A stretch of DNA of 64,000 nt. Origin: JBBIJO01 sp037445895 (GTDB lineage: Bacteria > Bacteroidota > Ignavibacteria > Kapaibacteriales > UBA2268). Within the stretch, counting starts at the first letter, position 1. Every line of letters starts with the position of its first letter. The notes under the pieces were generated by a model. The model saw nothing but the letters and a program-made list of their open reading frames with translations, was not told the DNA's origin and made no database searches. The stretch covers positions 12,028-76,027 of the forward strand of contig JBBIJO010000013.1 in NCBI GenBank assembly GCA_037445895.1. Reading direction: 5' to 3'. Both the position numbers and the translations under genes were made by a program. Below, one piece after another: positions 45,812 through 54,598 of the stretch.

Positions 45812-48800
45812 CTATCTCGTAACAACGAATTGCATTGTTTGTGCATACCCGCCGGAAAAGAATCTTAATGCATAAACTCCAGCAGGCAACCCCCGAGTAT
45901 CGAGTTGCATATCGTATATTCCTGCTTTCATTTCTTCCTTGACTAACGTTTCGAGAATGTTCCCCGTTGTGTTAATTAAATCTATCTTTACATCTCCATC
46001 AAAAGCCACCCCAAATCGAACAGTAGCTTCATTTGTCGAAACAGGATTCTGACTTACTTCTATAAAGTATGGATTTGTTCCAACAACAACGGATCGCAAA
46101 TCAATCACACAAGTATTGACTACGACGGTTGAACTATCGGGAGAAGGAATAACACATTTATCGCGACCGTGGAATATAATATTTTCGATTTTAGGACGGA
46201 AAACCTTGGCATCGGTAAGGAGCAATAGAACCTTTGGATTTACTAAAGTCCCATTTTGGTTAATTGGGGTAGTCCCCGAGCCCTGAATATGGAGTTTTGA
46301 ATAAAAGTCGTCAATAATTGATTCTGTTGCAGTAACAGCCCAAGTGTTATCGAGTATCCCGCCTTTTTCAATAGAAAGATATTTCAACCAGTCTGTCTTG
46401 TAAACAATATCATATTCGAATAAGGTAATTGCTGCATCTCGCCAGGATGTCGAAGTAACGTTCGTTCGAAGGACAATGTTAAAACCAGGTGCAAGCTTAA
46501 GTTCTGGGCCATAGTTAGGAAGGTCGAATTGGACAGGAACCGTGTATGTATTTCCAACTAGCAAGACATAATATTCGCCCTCAACATCAGAATAAACTCG
46601 AAGAAGCGCGCTGAAATTTCCAACTCTGTCGGGTTTGAATTGAACATTTATTTTAATATAACCTTGGCTTGGAATAGTTATTGGGAAATTCGCTTGAATC
46701 TCGAAATTCGCTACATTGCCGCCAACGAACACAACGCTATCGATAACAGCTTGGGTAGTAGTACTTGTATTCGAAATCGTAAATTGCCTTATGGGTTCAT
46801 CGCAAAGCAAAACGACCCCATAATTAATAGAATCGACTTTTATCCCTTTTTCAATACCATAACCAACCACTACTGTATCGGTTGTAATGATTGAATCGGG
46901 GGCTGTCGAAGCATCGTTCACTACTTCGACAATAGCAGACCTCTGGTTTACCGCCCTTGGTGTAAAAGTAACAGGTAGAACAAGCGAATCACCCATTGGC
47001 AATGTAAATCTCGATGGCGGTGGAGTTACCCATTGAAACTCATTAAGGGTATTTTGGCTCCAGTTAATCGATTCTATATATAAGTTGGCAGATTGACTAA
47101 CCGATTTAATTACAACGCTTCCTATATCGGGGTGTTGTTGCCCAACAAGAACTGGGGGTTGGAATTCATAACCCCGAATAGTGATTTTAGGCAAATAGCC
47201 ATAGCCGTGTAAGTTACCTACAACACTGCCTGGGGTAATAAAGTCATCGGGATGAAACTCGGGAACTACGGTATTATTATGGTCAAATTCATTTTGTGGT
47301 TCATAAAGAATAGTAATCTCGATTTCCTTCACTCCAACCGAACTTGTATCGGGCATTAAATCGACAGGTGTTTGAGGCGAAGGCAAAGGAACAATTCCAC
47401 CGGGTTTGATGCGGAAATGTGGGCTACTCGTTCCAAGTTTAATATCTGTAACTCTAACCTTTGAACTTCCTGCATTACGCAGAAAAACTTTCCCTTCATT
47501 AGAAGTTCCAACCCTTCGACGTTGCCAATCATAACTTGTAATGTAAGGACCCGGTTGCACACCCACACCACGCCAGTTTGAAATACTATCTATTCCCATC
47601 GCATTGCTGTGGAATACAACATCAATTGAATAACTCCCGATTGCTTGTGGCTCGAAGCAGGGTGTCTCCAAATACACTGTACCTTTCGGAGGTATGACAA
47701 TATCCAAAGGAGGTGTAAATGGTGTTGACAACGAAAATGGAAGCATAACACCTTCGATTTGAGTAATAATTAACGTATCGGAGCCAGGATTTTGAATTTT
47801 CAAGCCTGTACCTGTCTGCTGGTTTTTACATATTTTATTATAAATAGGTAACTGACCTGCATCCCAATCTTCGACAAGAATTTTTGGAATAATTCCTCGC
47901 CCCGACAAAGGCACTTTGAATGTATCGCATTCCGTGGTAACAACCAAAGTATCGAAATCCATCATCGTTGGGTTTGTAGATTCACTCACTGGATTGTAGG
48001 AAATCCTAACCGGTTGTATTGCCTGCACGGGCAATTCAATTTCCGGAGGAACTGCGCCAGAGACTATCGAAAAGACTGAACCCTTTTGCAAATACAAACT
48101 TGTTATCTTTTTAGCGGTATCGGAAGCATTTTTAACTTGAACATCTACGTATTTCGTTGTAAATAAGCGAGTATTGCCAAAGATTATTGGGCTGGGTGTA
48201 ATTTCAACTGAATCGGGATAGAAAGACAGTGTATCTAATGCAACATTTCCCGCTCTATCAATAATTTGGAGATAAGCAATCCCCGGTTTCTTTTTGTCTA
48301 TCACTTGAACAATGAAAGTATAATCGTACAAAGGAGGATATGTTTTAAATTCAGAGATAAATTTAATCTCGAAATTCTCGGAACCGTCGAGTAAAGAAAT
48401 ATCATTAACGCCTTGGTCAATTTGCCGCGGGTCATCGTCGGGTTTACCATTTCTCAGTTCAGTCGTTCTTATTGTAAATACCCCACAATTCTCGGTAACA
48501 TATATTTCCGGTGGCAAAGTATCCGTTTCGTCAACTTTGTTAAATGCGGTAGCGGCGGGCCAACCGTAACCATCTGCTTCACTAAACCCATAAATATACC
48601 CCCCAAACTTTGTCTTGCCTTTGACAACGTGTGGGCCAGGTTGAACTTGGAGTTTAGCCCAGTAAAGGTCCGTCCCAGGAATCCTATTAAATGGGAACTT
48701 TGGTTCGAGTTGCCAAATATATTTGCCATCTAAGGTTATACTCCGTATCGGAGCATTCGAAGGGTCGTTGGTATCGCCAATTGCTATAATATTGAAATAA

Positions 48801-50044
48801 TTGTCCAAAAATTGAGCCTTTGCCTCGGGAGTTTGGAAAACAGTCGCCGGAACATACTGCTCGCGTGGAATAACTAATATCATAAATGGGTCAAATTCAG
48901 GAGCATTGTCCCAATCGGTAGAATAAGAATATTGCATTACGAGAACTGGTTTATCGGCTTCCCAAACAGAAGTCCCTTTAATTGATTCAAGAGTATTAGT
49001 TTGCCCTTGGGGAACATATACTTCCTCGTATTCGGCAAAGTCCCCGGCTTTTTTCAACAACATAGGACCTCGCTGTCCTAAAAATTTCCCATCTTTGGCA
49101 TCATACCATTTAACAGTAAAAGTAGTGTTATCTTTTGAGGCAATAATTCGGAAGAAGTCGCCTCGGCCTTTCCTAAGAAACTCTACTGTATAATATTTCT
49201 TTCCCCAAGCAGTAACTGGCGGCAACATCTCGGTAAGCATATTACGCCCATTCCAAAGGTCGAACGAAGGTATCAATGTTCGTTTATGGAACGAAATAAA
49301 CCCGATGGGCTTAGTCGAAACAACTCTCGAGCCCGAAAGGTCGAAAACCCCGCGCGTAGCACCATCGCCCATAACACAATAAACTTCTCCTTTGTTCAAA
49401 GTTACTTTCCATTTGTCCCCAACAGTTTTGCCACCATAGGTTTTGCCAATCCCCTTCCCTTTACCCTTCAACTCGATAAACACATCTGTTCGGTCCTCCG
49501 ATGGAATAATTAAGAAACCATTACCGCGATATTCCCCACCAACAAGGTCTTCGTGAAAATCATAATATGCCAAATGTATATAGTCGGTCCCACAAGATGA
49601 GATTGGTATCGCCAAATAACCGTCGGCAGTATAATGGCGATGATTTAACACATACACCGAAATGGGTTCCGTGCCAGTAAGGTGAATAGCTTTCCCAACC
49701 GATTGCTCGCTTTCACGAACCTCCAAATTCCAATTGAGGTCTCCCGTTTCGGTCGAAAAAGTGGTTATTTTAAATGCCTCTACTTTCTTAGTTCTATATA
49801 TCCCGAGTCCAGGCACCTCGAGCGTTACAGTACAATTTTTAGAAGAGGTAACATATATCTCGATTGCAAAAGGCTGAGTATTCCCAAGAGGTTGTCGGTC
49901 ATCTTCATTTGGCGGAATTGCAATCCAAAATTCTCGTCCTTGCGAAGAGTTAAATAATAGTTGTTCGGCTGTAATCTTTTGTGAATTTGCAACATTCAAC
50001 ACAAATAGAATAAGAAATCCCAACAAGAAGGCTAATTTTTTCAT
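45812..50044 (-). CDS. Giant secreted IgGFc-binding-like / choice-of-anchor protein with T9SS sorting domain
   Basis: A 1410-residue exported protein. After a signal peptide (MKKLAFLLGFLILFVLNVANS) the first about 480 residues resemble the IgGFc-binding N-terminal domain family (GREFWIAIPPNEDD, YVLNHRHYTADGYLAIP, RNMLTEMLPPVTAWGKKYY). The middle holds several Ig-like, choice-of-anchor D type repeats with a recurring pattern of the form (I)xNxGSxxLxIxxI. The last about 80 residues are a T9SS type A sorting domain (QNPVSTNEATVRFG to GVYALRFFSGGYAQTMQFVVTR). The start at 50044 has GAGGAG upstream. Role is unknown; surface attachment or adhesion is likely. Confidence 0.87.
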   Translation of the reverse strand: MKKLAFLLGFLILFVLNVANSQKITAEQLLFNSSQGREFWIAIPPNEDDRQPLGNTQPFAIEIYVTSSKNCTVTLEVPGLGIYRTKKVEAFKITTFSTETGDLNWNLEVRESEQSVGKAIHLTGTEPISVYVLNHRHYTADGYLAIPISSCGTDYIHLAYYDFHEDLVGGEYRGNGFLIIPSEDRTDVFIELKGKGKGIGKTYGGKTVGDKWKVTLNKGEVYCVMGDGATRGVFDLSGSRVVSTKPIGFISFHKRTLIPSFDLWNGRNMLTEMLPPVTAWGKKYYTVEFLRKGRGDFFRIIASKDNTTFTVKWYDAKDGKFLGQRGPMLLKKAGDFAEYEEVYVPQGQTNTLESIKGTSVWEADKPVLVMQYSYSTDWDNAPEFDPFMILVIPREQYVPATVFQTPEAKAQFLDNYFNIIAIGDTNDPSNAPIRSITLDGKYIWQLEPKFPFNRIPGTDLYWAKLQVQPGPHVVKGKTKFGGYIYGFSEADGYGWPAATAFNKVDETDTLPPEIYVTENCGVFTIRTTELRNGKPDDDPRQIDQGVNDISLLDGSENFEIKFISEFKTYPPLYDYTFIVQVIDKKKPGIAYLQIIDRAGNVALDTLSFYPDSVEITPSPIIFGNTRLFTTKYVDVQVKNASDTAKKITSLYLQKGSVFSIVSGAVPPEIELPVQAIQPVRISYNPVSESTNPTMMDFDTLVVTTECDTFKVPLSGRGIIPKILVEDWDAGQLPIYNKICKNQQTGTGLKIQNPGSDTLIITQIEGVMLPFSLSTPFTPPLDIVIPPKGTVYLETPCFEPQAIGSYSIDVVFHSNAMGIDSISNWRGVGVQPGPYITSYDWQRRRVGTSNEGKVFLRNAGSSKVRVTDIKLGTSSPHFRIKPGGIVPLPSPQTPVDLMPDTSSVGVKEIEITILYEPQNEFDHNNTVVPEFHPDDFITPGSVVGNLHGYGYLPKITIRGYEFQPPVLVGQQHPDIGSVVIKSVSQSANLYIESINWSQNTLNEFQWVTPPPSRFTLPMGDSLVLPVTFTPRAVNQRSAIVEVVNDASTAPDSIITTDTVVVGYGIEKGIKVDSINYGVVLLCDEPIRQFTISNTSTTTQAVIDSVVFVGGNVANFEIQANFPITIPSQGYIKINVQFKPDRVGNFSALLRVYSDVEGEYYVLLVGNTYTVPVQFDLPNYGPELKLAPGFNIVLRTNVTSTSWRDAAITLFEYDIVYKTDWLKYLSIEKGGILDNTWAVTATESIIDDFYSKLHIQGSGTTPINQNGTLVNPKVLLLLTDAKVFRPKIENIIFHGRDKCVIPSPDSSTVVVNTCVIDLRSVVVGTNPYFIEVSQNPVSTNEATVRFGVAFDGDVKIDLINTTGNILETLVKEEMKAGIYDMQLDTRGLPAGVYALRFFSGGYAQTMQFVVTR

Positions 50045-50080
50045 ATAAAAACTCCTCAAAAACAACAAAAAACAATCTTA

Positions 50081-50088
50081 CAAATATA
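50081..50088 (-). promoter_or_regulatory. Candidate -7 element of the giant T9SS gene (TATATTTG)
   Basis: The minus strand reads TATATTTG, 37-44 bases before the start codon of the 1410-residue protein. It is the same octamer seen before pepT and before the gene at the right edge. A TTTTC lies 16 bases upstream, only a weak -33 candidate. Confidence 0.45.
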
Positions 50089-50170
50089 ACAATATCATTA
50101 AAAAGAAAATTATCGAAAAGTTACAAAAAAATTTCTCTCCTTCCAAATAAAGTTCTCAGTTTTTCGAGTT

Positions 50171-50190
50171 ATAGTATTTATAAATACTAT
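50171..50190. repeat. 20-base perfect palindrome immediately upstream of the ABC exporter start
   Basis: ATAGTATTTATAAATACTAT is a perfect inverted repeat that ends 3 bases before the exporter ATG. It occupies the place where a Shine-Dalgarno sequence would be, and none is visible. It could be an operator for a dimeric repressor or an RNA hairpin controlling translation. Confidence 0.75.
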
Positions 50191-50193
50191 CTT

Positions 50194-51933
50194 ATGGCAA
50201 TAAAGAAAATAATTCCATACTTAAAAAAGTATAAAAGGAAAATTTACATTGGTTTTGCTTTCGTTACTGGTTCTAATCTTCTTGCCGTTTTAATCCCAAA
50301 GTTTGTTGGTAAGTCTGTCGATTTGATTTCGAGCAAATCTTTTTCGATGGATGAAATTTTATTACTTGTTCTTTGGATTTTACTTTTGACTTTTGCAAGC
50401 GGTTTTTTAATGTATCTGACAAGGAAGCAAATCATTGTTGTCTCGAGATATGTAGAATACGACCTCAGAAAGGAATTTGTTGCGAAAGTTTCTCGTCAAC
50501 CTTTCAGTTTCTTTACCGAAAAACCTACTGGCGAGTTGATGTCGTTGGCAACAAACGATATTTCTGCAACACGCGAGTTTATCGGTCCTGCAATAATGTA
50601 TTCAGCAAATACCATAACTACATTTGTTCTTGTTCTATTTTTTATGTTGTCGTTAGATATTCAACTCACCATCCTGTCGTTGATACCCTTACCTCTGATA
50701 ACGTTAACAACTTACTTCATCGGTGCAAAAATTCATTTCATTTTTAAGGATGTTCAATCGCAGTTTGCTGAATTAACTACGCAGGCGCAAGAAACATTTT
50801 CGGGGATTAGATTAGTAAAAGCTTACGTTCGGGAAGTTCACGAAGCAAAACGCTTCGAAAAACTAAGCGAAGCCTACAAAAAGAAAAATTTAAAACTCGA
50901 ACTTTTCTATTCTCTAATGATACCATTACTTATAGTATTGATAGGAATATCACAACTGACTGTTATAGGAGTTGGCGGTTATCGAGTAATAAAAGGAACA
51001 ATGACTCTTGGCGCTGTTTCTCAGTTCTTCATTTATATAAATCTATTAATATGGCCTGTTGCAGCTATCGGTTGGGTAACGAACTTAATTCAAAGGGCTT
51101 CTGCTTCAATTGCAAGGCTTTGGGAAATATTTGCAATAGAAGAAAAGGAAGAGTATAGCCAAAAAGCTACCAACGTCGAAATTAACGGGGCAATAGAGTT
51201 TGTCGATGTCTCTTTCCGATACAAAAACAATTTGCCTTACGTTGTTCAGAATATAAACATTCAAATACCGGCAGGTAGTAGTTTGGGAATTTTAGGCTCA
51301 GTCGGAAGCGGCAAATCTACCCTTGTTAAGCTTCTAACGAGAATATATAAACCAACTAGTGGAAAAATACTAATAGATGGAATCGATGTGAGCCTTTTAT
51401 CGGTAAACTCATTATACAATTCTTTTGCTGTTGTCCCACAAGAACCATTTATCTTCTCGAGCAGTATCGCCGAGAACATCAGTCTTGGTAAACCAGAAAT
51501 ATCACGAGACGAGATTCTTTATTTTGCCCGCCTTGCTGGCATAGAAAAGGACATCGAATCTTTTCCCGATGGATTAGATACGGTTGTAGGCGAGCGAGGC
51601 GTAACGCTGTCGGGAGGTCAAAAACAAAGAATAGCAATAGCGCGCGCTTTTATCCACAAACCAAGGATTCTGGTTCTCGATGACCCATTCTCGTCGGTAG
51701 ATTCAGAAACCGAAACAATAATTTTGCAAAATATTTTCACTACATTGACAAACACAACACTAATTATCATTTCGAATAGGATTTCATCGGTGTTTCGTTG
51801 CGATTCCATTATTCTTTTGGAAGAGGGCAAAATTATTGAGCAAGGTACCCATTCGGAGTTATTAAAATTAGGCGGCAAATACTCAACAATTTACCAATTG
51901 CAAAAAATAACTGAAGAATTCGAGCCAAATTAA
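50194..51933 (+). CDS. ABC exporter, fused permease and ATPase (MsbA-like)
   Basis: A 579-residue half-transporter that works as a homodimer or heterodimer in the inner membrane. Six helices (about 15-300) precede a nucleotide-binding domain with Walker A GSVGSGKS at 368-375, Q-loop VVPQEPFIFSSSIAENI, signature LSGGQKQRIAIARA, Walker B ILVLDDPFSSVD and a switch region where histidine is replaced by asparagine-like context (IIISNRISS in place of the usual ITHRLS). Length and order fit the MsbA/multidrug lipid exporter group, but substrate cannot be told. The usual H-loop histidine appears absent, which is worth checking. A perfect palindrome sits at its start. Confidence 0.92.
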   Translation: MAIKKIIPYLKKYKRKIYIGFAFVTGSNLLAVLIPKFVGKSVDLISSKSFSMDEILLLVLWILLLTFASGFLMYLTRKQIIVVSRYVEYDLRKEFVAKVSRQPFSFFTEKPTGELMSLATNDISATREFIGPAIMYSANTITTFVLVLFFMLSLDIQLTILSLIPLPLITLTTYFIGAKIHFIFKDVQSQFAELTTQAQETFSGIRLVKAYVREVHEAKRFEKLSEAYKKKNLKLELFYSLMIPLLIVLIGISQLTVIGVGGYRVIKGTMTLGAVSQFFIYINLLIWPVAAIGWVTNLIQRASASIARLWEIFAIEEKEEYSQKATNVEINGAIEFVDVSFRYKNNLPYVVQNINIQIPAGSSLGILGSVGSGKSTLVKLLTRIYKPTSGKILIDGIDVSLLSVNSLYNSFAVVPQEPFIFSSSIAENISLGKPEISRDEILYFARLAGIEKDIESFPDGLDTVVGERGVTLSGGQKQRIAIARAFIHKPRILVLDDPFSSVDSETETIILQNIFTTLTNTTLIIISNRISSVFRCDSIILLEEGKIIEQGTHSELLKLGGKYSTIYQLQKITEEFEPN

Positions 51934-52256
51934 TTGTTGCGAGTCGATTCTTCGACCCATTTAAGGTATTCAGGCAAACCATCTTCGATTGGAATGGAAA
52001 TTATCTCGGGAACTGAATCGGGGTGGAGTTCCTTTATTCGTATAAATAATTCAGCTATGTGTTCAGTAGTTGTTTTAACGATTATAATCGACTCATTCCT
52101 TTCGGTAAATTTACCGTTCCATTCAAAAATCGAGGTAGCGTTTTGCACAATCGAACAACAGGCAGCAAGTTTCTCGTGAATAAGAACTCTGGAAATTTGC
52201 AAAGCATTTTCGAAATTTTCAACACTAACTAATATTATACTAAATTTTGTTTCCAT
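51930..52256 (-). CDS. cutA: Divalent cation tolerance protein CutA
   Basis: A 108-residue trimeric PII-like small protein. Landmarks are KLAACCSIVQNATSIFEWNGKF and the C-terminal HPDSVPEIISIPIEDGLPEYLKWVEEST, which match CutA1 (AACVN..p...S.Y.W.G, YxvPExxxxPi..G...Yl.Wi). The open frame extends 41 codons further upstream, but those residues have no family match, so the ATG at 52256 is chosen. It converges with the ABC exporter and their stops overlap by 4 bases. A role in copper or other metal tolerance was proposed in E. coli but is not firmly proven. Confidence 0.95.
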   Translation of the reverse strand: METKFSIILVSVENFENALQISRVLIHEKLAACCSIVQNATSIFEWNGKFTERNESIIIVKTTTEHIAELFIRIKELHPDSVPEIISIPIEDGLPEYLKWVEESTRNN

Positions 52257-52310
52257 ATTTTCTTTCCAAGTGTTAATTTTACATTTCAATTTAAGAAATT
52301 TTTGATTACT

Positions 52311-52601
52311 ATGGTTGAAATTATTATTTTTTTCTCGCATATAGTTGCTTGGCTCTATGCTTTTACATTTGTATGGCAAAACAAAGGTATCAAAAATGCT
52401 TTGCTTTCTATTTTAATTCTTGGCTTTATCTTCATAATTATTTGGACCATTACGAGCCCACTGGCTCAACTAATTATGCCCGATAAATTGAAATCGATTT
52501 ATTTTACGAAAGACACTCTTGCGCTAATACTATTAATTTTCCCAGAAAGCATATTTTACTATTTTTACTTTCTAAAAGATAGAATTAAAACTCGATACTA
52601 A
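52311..52601 (+). CDS. Small membrane protein, unknown
   Basis: A 96-residue protein with about three hydrophobic helices (EIIIFFSHIVAWLYAFTFV, ALLSILILGFIFIIIWTI, LALILLIFPESIFYYFYFL) and a basic C-terminus (LKDRIKTRY). The ATG at 52311 is used; an upstream TTG is possible. I do not recognise the family. It starts 54 bases after the divergent cutA start and precedes bcp by 46 bases. Regular spacing of helices supports a real gene. Confidence 0.6.
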   Translation: MVEIIIFFSHIVAWLYAFTFVWQNKGIKNALLSILILGFIFIIIWTITSPLAQLIMPDKLKSIYFTKDTLALILLIFPESIFYYFYFLKDRIKTRY

Positions 52602-52647
52602 ATTTTTTGCCCTCTAAATCGTTACTCTTTTTTTATACGGAGATTCT

Positions 52648-53127
52648 ATGGCATTAACAATTGGAACAAAAGCCCCGAATATCGAAGCCACAACCGATGG
52701 GAACAAAAAATTTCGTCTTAACGATTATTTGGGGAAATGGGTTGTTCTCTATTTCTATCCAAAAGACAATACATCGGGTTGCACAAAAGAAGCTTGTGGA
52801 TTCCGCGACAATATGGATTCAATTGCTCTCCTTGGCGCCGAAGTGATTGGCGTAAGTCCCGACAGTGTTAAATCGCACGATAATTTTAAATCGAAATACA
52901 ATTTAAATTTCCATTTACTAAGCGATACCGAAAAAGAAATATGCAAACTCTATGATGTTCTTGGAGAAAAATCTCTGTATGGGAAAAAATACTTAGGGGT
53001 CGTCCGCACTACCTATATCATCGACCCTAATGGCATCATCCGTTACGTAAATCCTAAAGTTAGCGTCGAAGGCCACATCGAAGAAATAATCGCCAAGTTA
53101 AAAGAACTAAGAAAAACAAATGATTGA
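52648..53127 (+). CDS. bcp: Thioredoxin-dependent peroxiredoxin (Bcp/PrxQ)
   Basis: A 159-residue thiol peroxidase reducing hydrogen peroxide and organic hydroperoxides with thioredoxin. The active site FYPKDNTSGCTKEACGFRD has the peroxidatic C45 and resolving C50 five residues on, the atypical 2-Cys pattern of PrxQ. RTTYIIDPNGIIRYV is also typical. Length is normal (about 155). It has a GGAGATT leader just before the ATG and overlaps the following TatD gene by 8 bases. Confidence 0.97.
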   Translation: MALTIGTKAPNIEATTDGNKKFRLNDYLGKWVVLYFYPKDNTSGCTKEACGFRDNMDSIALLGAEVIGVSPDSVKSHDNFKSKYNLNFHLLSDTEKEICKLYDVLGEKSLYGKKYLGVVRTTYIIDPNGIIRYVNPKVSVEGHIEEIIAKLKELRKTND

Positions 53128-54595
53128 TACCCATTGCCATATAGATTCGAAAGAATTTAATGAAGATATTGAAGCTGTAATCGAGAATGCCTTCGTTAAT
53201 GGAGTTACGGAAATAATCGTTCCTGCAACAGAACCTAATAATTTCGAACGAATCGAAGAAATTTCGCTCCAACACCAACATATTTTTTTTGCTCTCGGAG
53301 TTCACCCTCATAATGCTTATGAATATAATAAAGAGATAGAACAAAAGATAGAATCTAAGGTAGAACTACATCCCGAAAAACTAATTGCTATCGGCGAAAT
53401 TGGCCTCGATTATTTCTACAATTTTTCTCCTAATTATATCCAAATAGAAACATTCCGCCGGCAGCTAAAACTTGCAAAGAAACTTGGTTTACCGGCAATT
53501 ATCCATAACAGAGATTCGAGCGAAGACCTATTGAATATCATCGAAGACGAACAGGATGGAAATCTAAAAGTGGTCCTCCATTGTTTTTCGGGAAATGTTG
53601 ATTTTTTACAAAAGTCATTGGATTTAGGTTGTTATGTTTCATTCACTGGTAATATCACTTTTAAGAAGAATTCATTAGAAGAGACTGTTAAGGAGGTTCC
53701 TAACGACCGTTTTTTCCTCGAAACCGATTCTCCATTTATGACCCCAGTTCCTTTTCGGGGTAAACGCAATGAACCCAAATTTATCGAAATTATCGCAAAC
53801 AAGATTGCCGAAATCAAGTCAATAAACACTAATAAGGTTATAGAAATGACAACTCGAAATGCCAAAAAGTTCTTTAATTTGATTACTCTTTTATTCATTC
53901 TACTTTCACCATTTACTACTTTTGCAGATAATCCCGAAACAGGCACATTGGCGAACACCAAAGAAACAACGGAACCTTCTCCAATCGAGTTTTACGAGAA
54001 GTTTATTGGTGCCGGCGCAAACTTCGGTTTCAATACTATTGTAGTTGTAAAAAGGTGGACGGTAGGCAATAAAGTTGAGGAAATTAACTCGGCATACGAA
54101 GGAAGATTCTTTTGGGGTGCCCACCTATCGTATTCCCCGGCAGATTTTATAATAACTCGAGTAGAATACACTTACACAAAGGACTTGCAATATTATTTAT
54201 TCAATGGCGATAAATTCGAATTTACAAATATTTATAGAATAGCTTCTCTTAATGTCCTTCTTATACCAAATCCGTATGCAAGAGTAAATTATTTCATTGG
54301 AGCCGGCCCATCGATTATGTCCAACACGTATAATTTAGGAACTAATTACCCCACCTCAAAAACCAAGGTAGGCTTAAACGGGACCCTCGGATTTATAATA
54401 AATATCCCAATCACTGGTGCCGGACTACTTACACTTTCGGGAGAATGGTTACTCCTCCTTGACCTCACAAAAGATATCACACCCGACGTTACTATACGGC
54501 CCGGGGAAGTAGTCAACGTTACTAATTATTATTTTTACTCGATGCCTCGTTTCACTTTTACTTTTTATCCTGAATTTTTATACAATCTGAGATAA
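53120..54595 (+). CDS. tatD: TatD family deoxyribonuclease in one frame with an outer-membrane-type barrel
   Basis: Residues 1-254 are a complete TatD metal-dependent hydrolase: H5 and H7 in DTHCHID, EIGLDYF, IIHNRDS, VLHCFSG and LETDSPFM are all present, with the usual C-terminal helix TTRNAKKFFNL. Instead of a stop, the frame continues through a hydrophobic stretch (LITLLFILLSPFTTFA) into about 220 residues of amphipathic strands (YARVNYFIGAGPSIM, MPRFTFTFYPEFLYNLR) typical of an outer-membrane barrel. TatD works in the cytoplasm, so a single fused protein is hard to explain; an internal start for the second part is described separately. It overlaps bcp by 8 bases and is 3 bases from lnt. 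Confidence 0.85.
   Translation: MIDTHCHIDSKEFNEDIEAVIENAFVNGVTEIIVPATEPNNFERIEEISLQHQHIFFALGVHPHNAYEYNKEIEQKIESKVELHPEKLIAIGEIGLDYFYNFSPNYIQIETFRRQLKLAKKLGLPAIIHNRDSSEDLLNIIEDEQDGNLKVVLHCFSGNVDFLQKSLDLGCYVSFTGNITFKKNSLEETVKEVPNDRFFLETDSPFMTPVPFRGKRNEPKFIEIIANKIAEIKSINTNKVIEMTTRNAKKFFNLITLLFILLSPFTTFADNPETGTLANTKETTEPSPIEFYEKFIGAGANFGFNTIVVVKRWTVGNKVEEINSAYEGRFFWGAHLSYSPADFIITRVEYTYTKDLQYYLFNGDKFEFTNIYRIASLNVLLIPNPYARVNYFIGAGPSIMSNTYNLGTNYPTSKTKVGLNGTLGFIINIPITGAGLLTLSGEWLLLLDLTKDITPDVTIRPGEVVNVTNYYFYSMPRFTFTFYPEFLYNLR
53846..54595 (+). CDS. Possible separately started outer-membrane barrel protein nested in the tatD frame
   Basis: An in-frame ATG at 53846 (codon 243 of the tatD frame) would give a 249-residue protein whose first 27 residues form a good Sec signal: a basic start (MTTRNAKKFFN), a hydrophobic core (LITLLFILLSPF) and a TFA cleavage site. 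TAAGGT lies 8-9 bases upstream as a possible Shine-Dalgarno. The mature part looks like an 8-10 strand barrel (GAGANFGFN, RVEYTYTKDLQYY, FIGAGPSIM). In this reading the last helix of TatD doubles as the signal peptide start of the next protein. The alternative is a real fusion or a lost stop codon. Confidence 0.5.
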   Translation: MTTRNAKKFFNLITLLFILLSPFTTFADNPETGTLANTKETTEPSPIEFYEKFIGAGANFGFNTIVVVKRWTVGNKVEEINSAYEGRFFWGAHLSYSPADFIITRVEYTYTKDLQYYLFNGDKFEFTNIYRIASLNVLLIPNPYARVNYFIGAGPSIMSNTYNLGTNYPTSKTKVGLNGTLGFIINIPITGAGLLTLSGEWLLLLDLTKDITPDVTIRPGEVVNVTNYYFYSMPRFTFTFYPEFLYNLR

Positions 54596-54598
54596 GCG

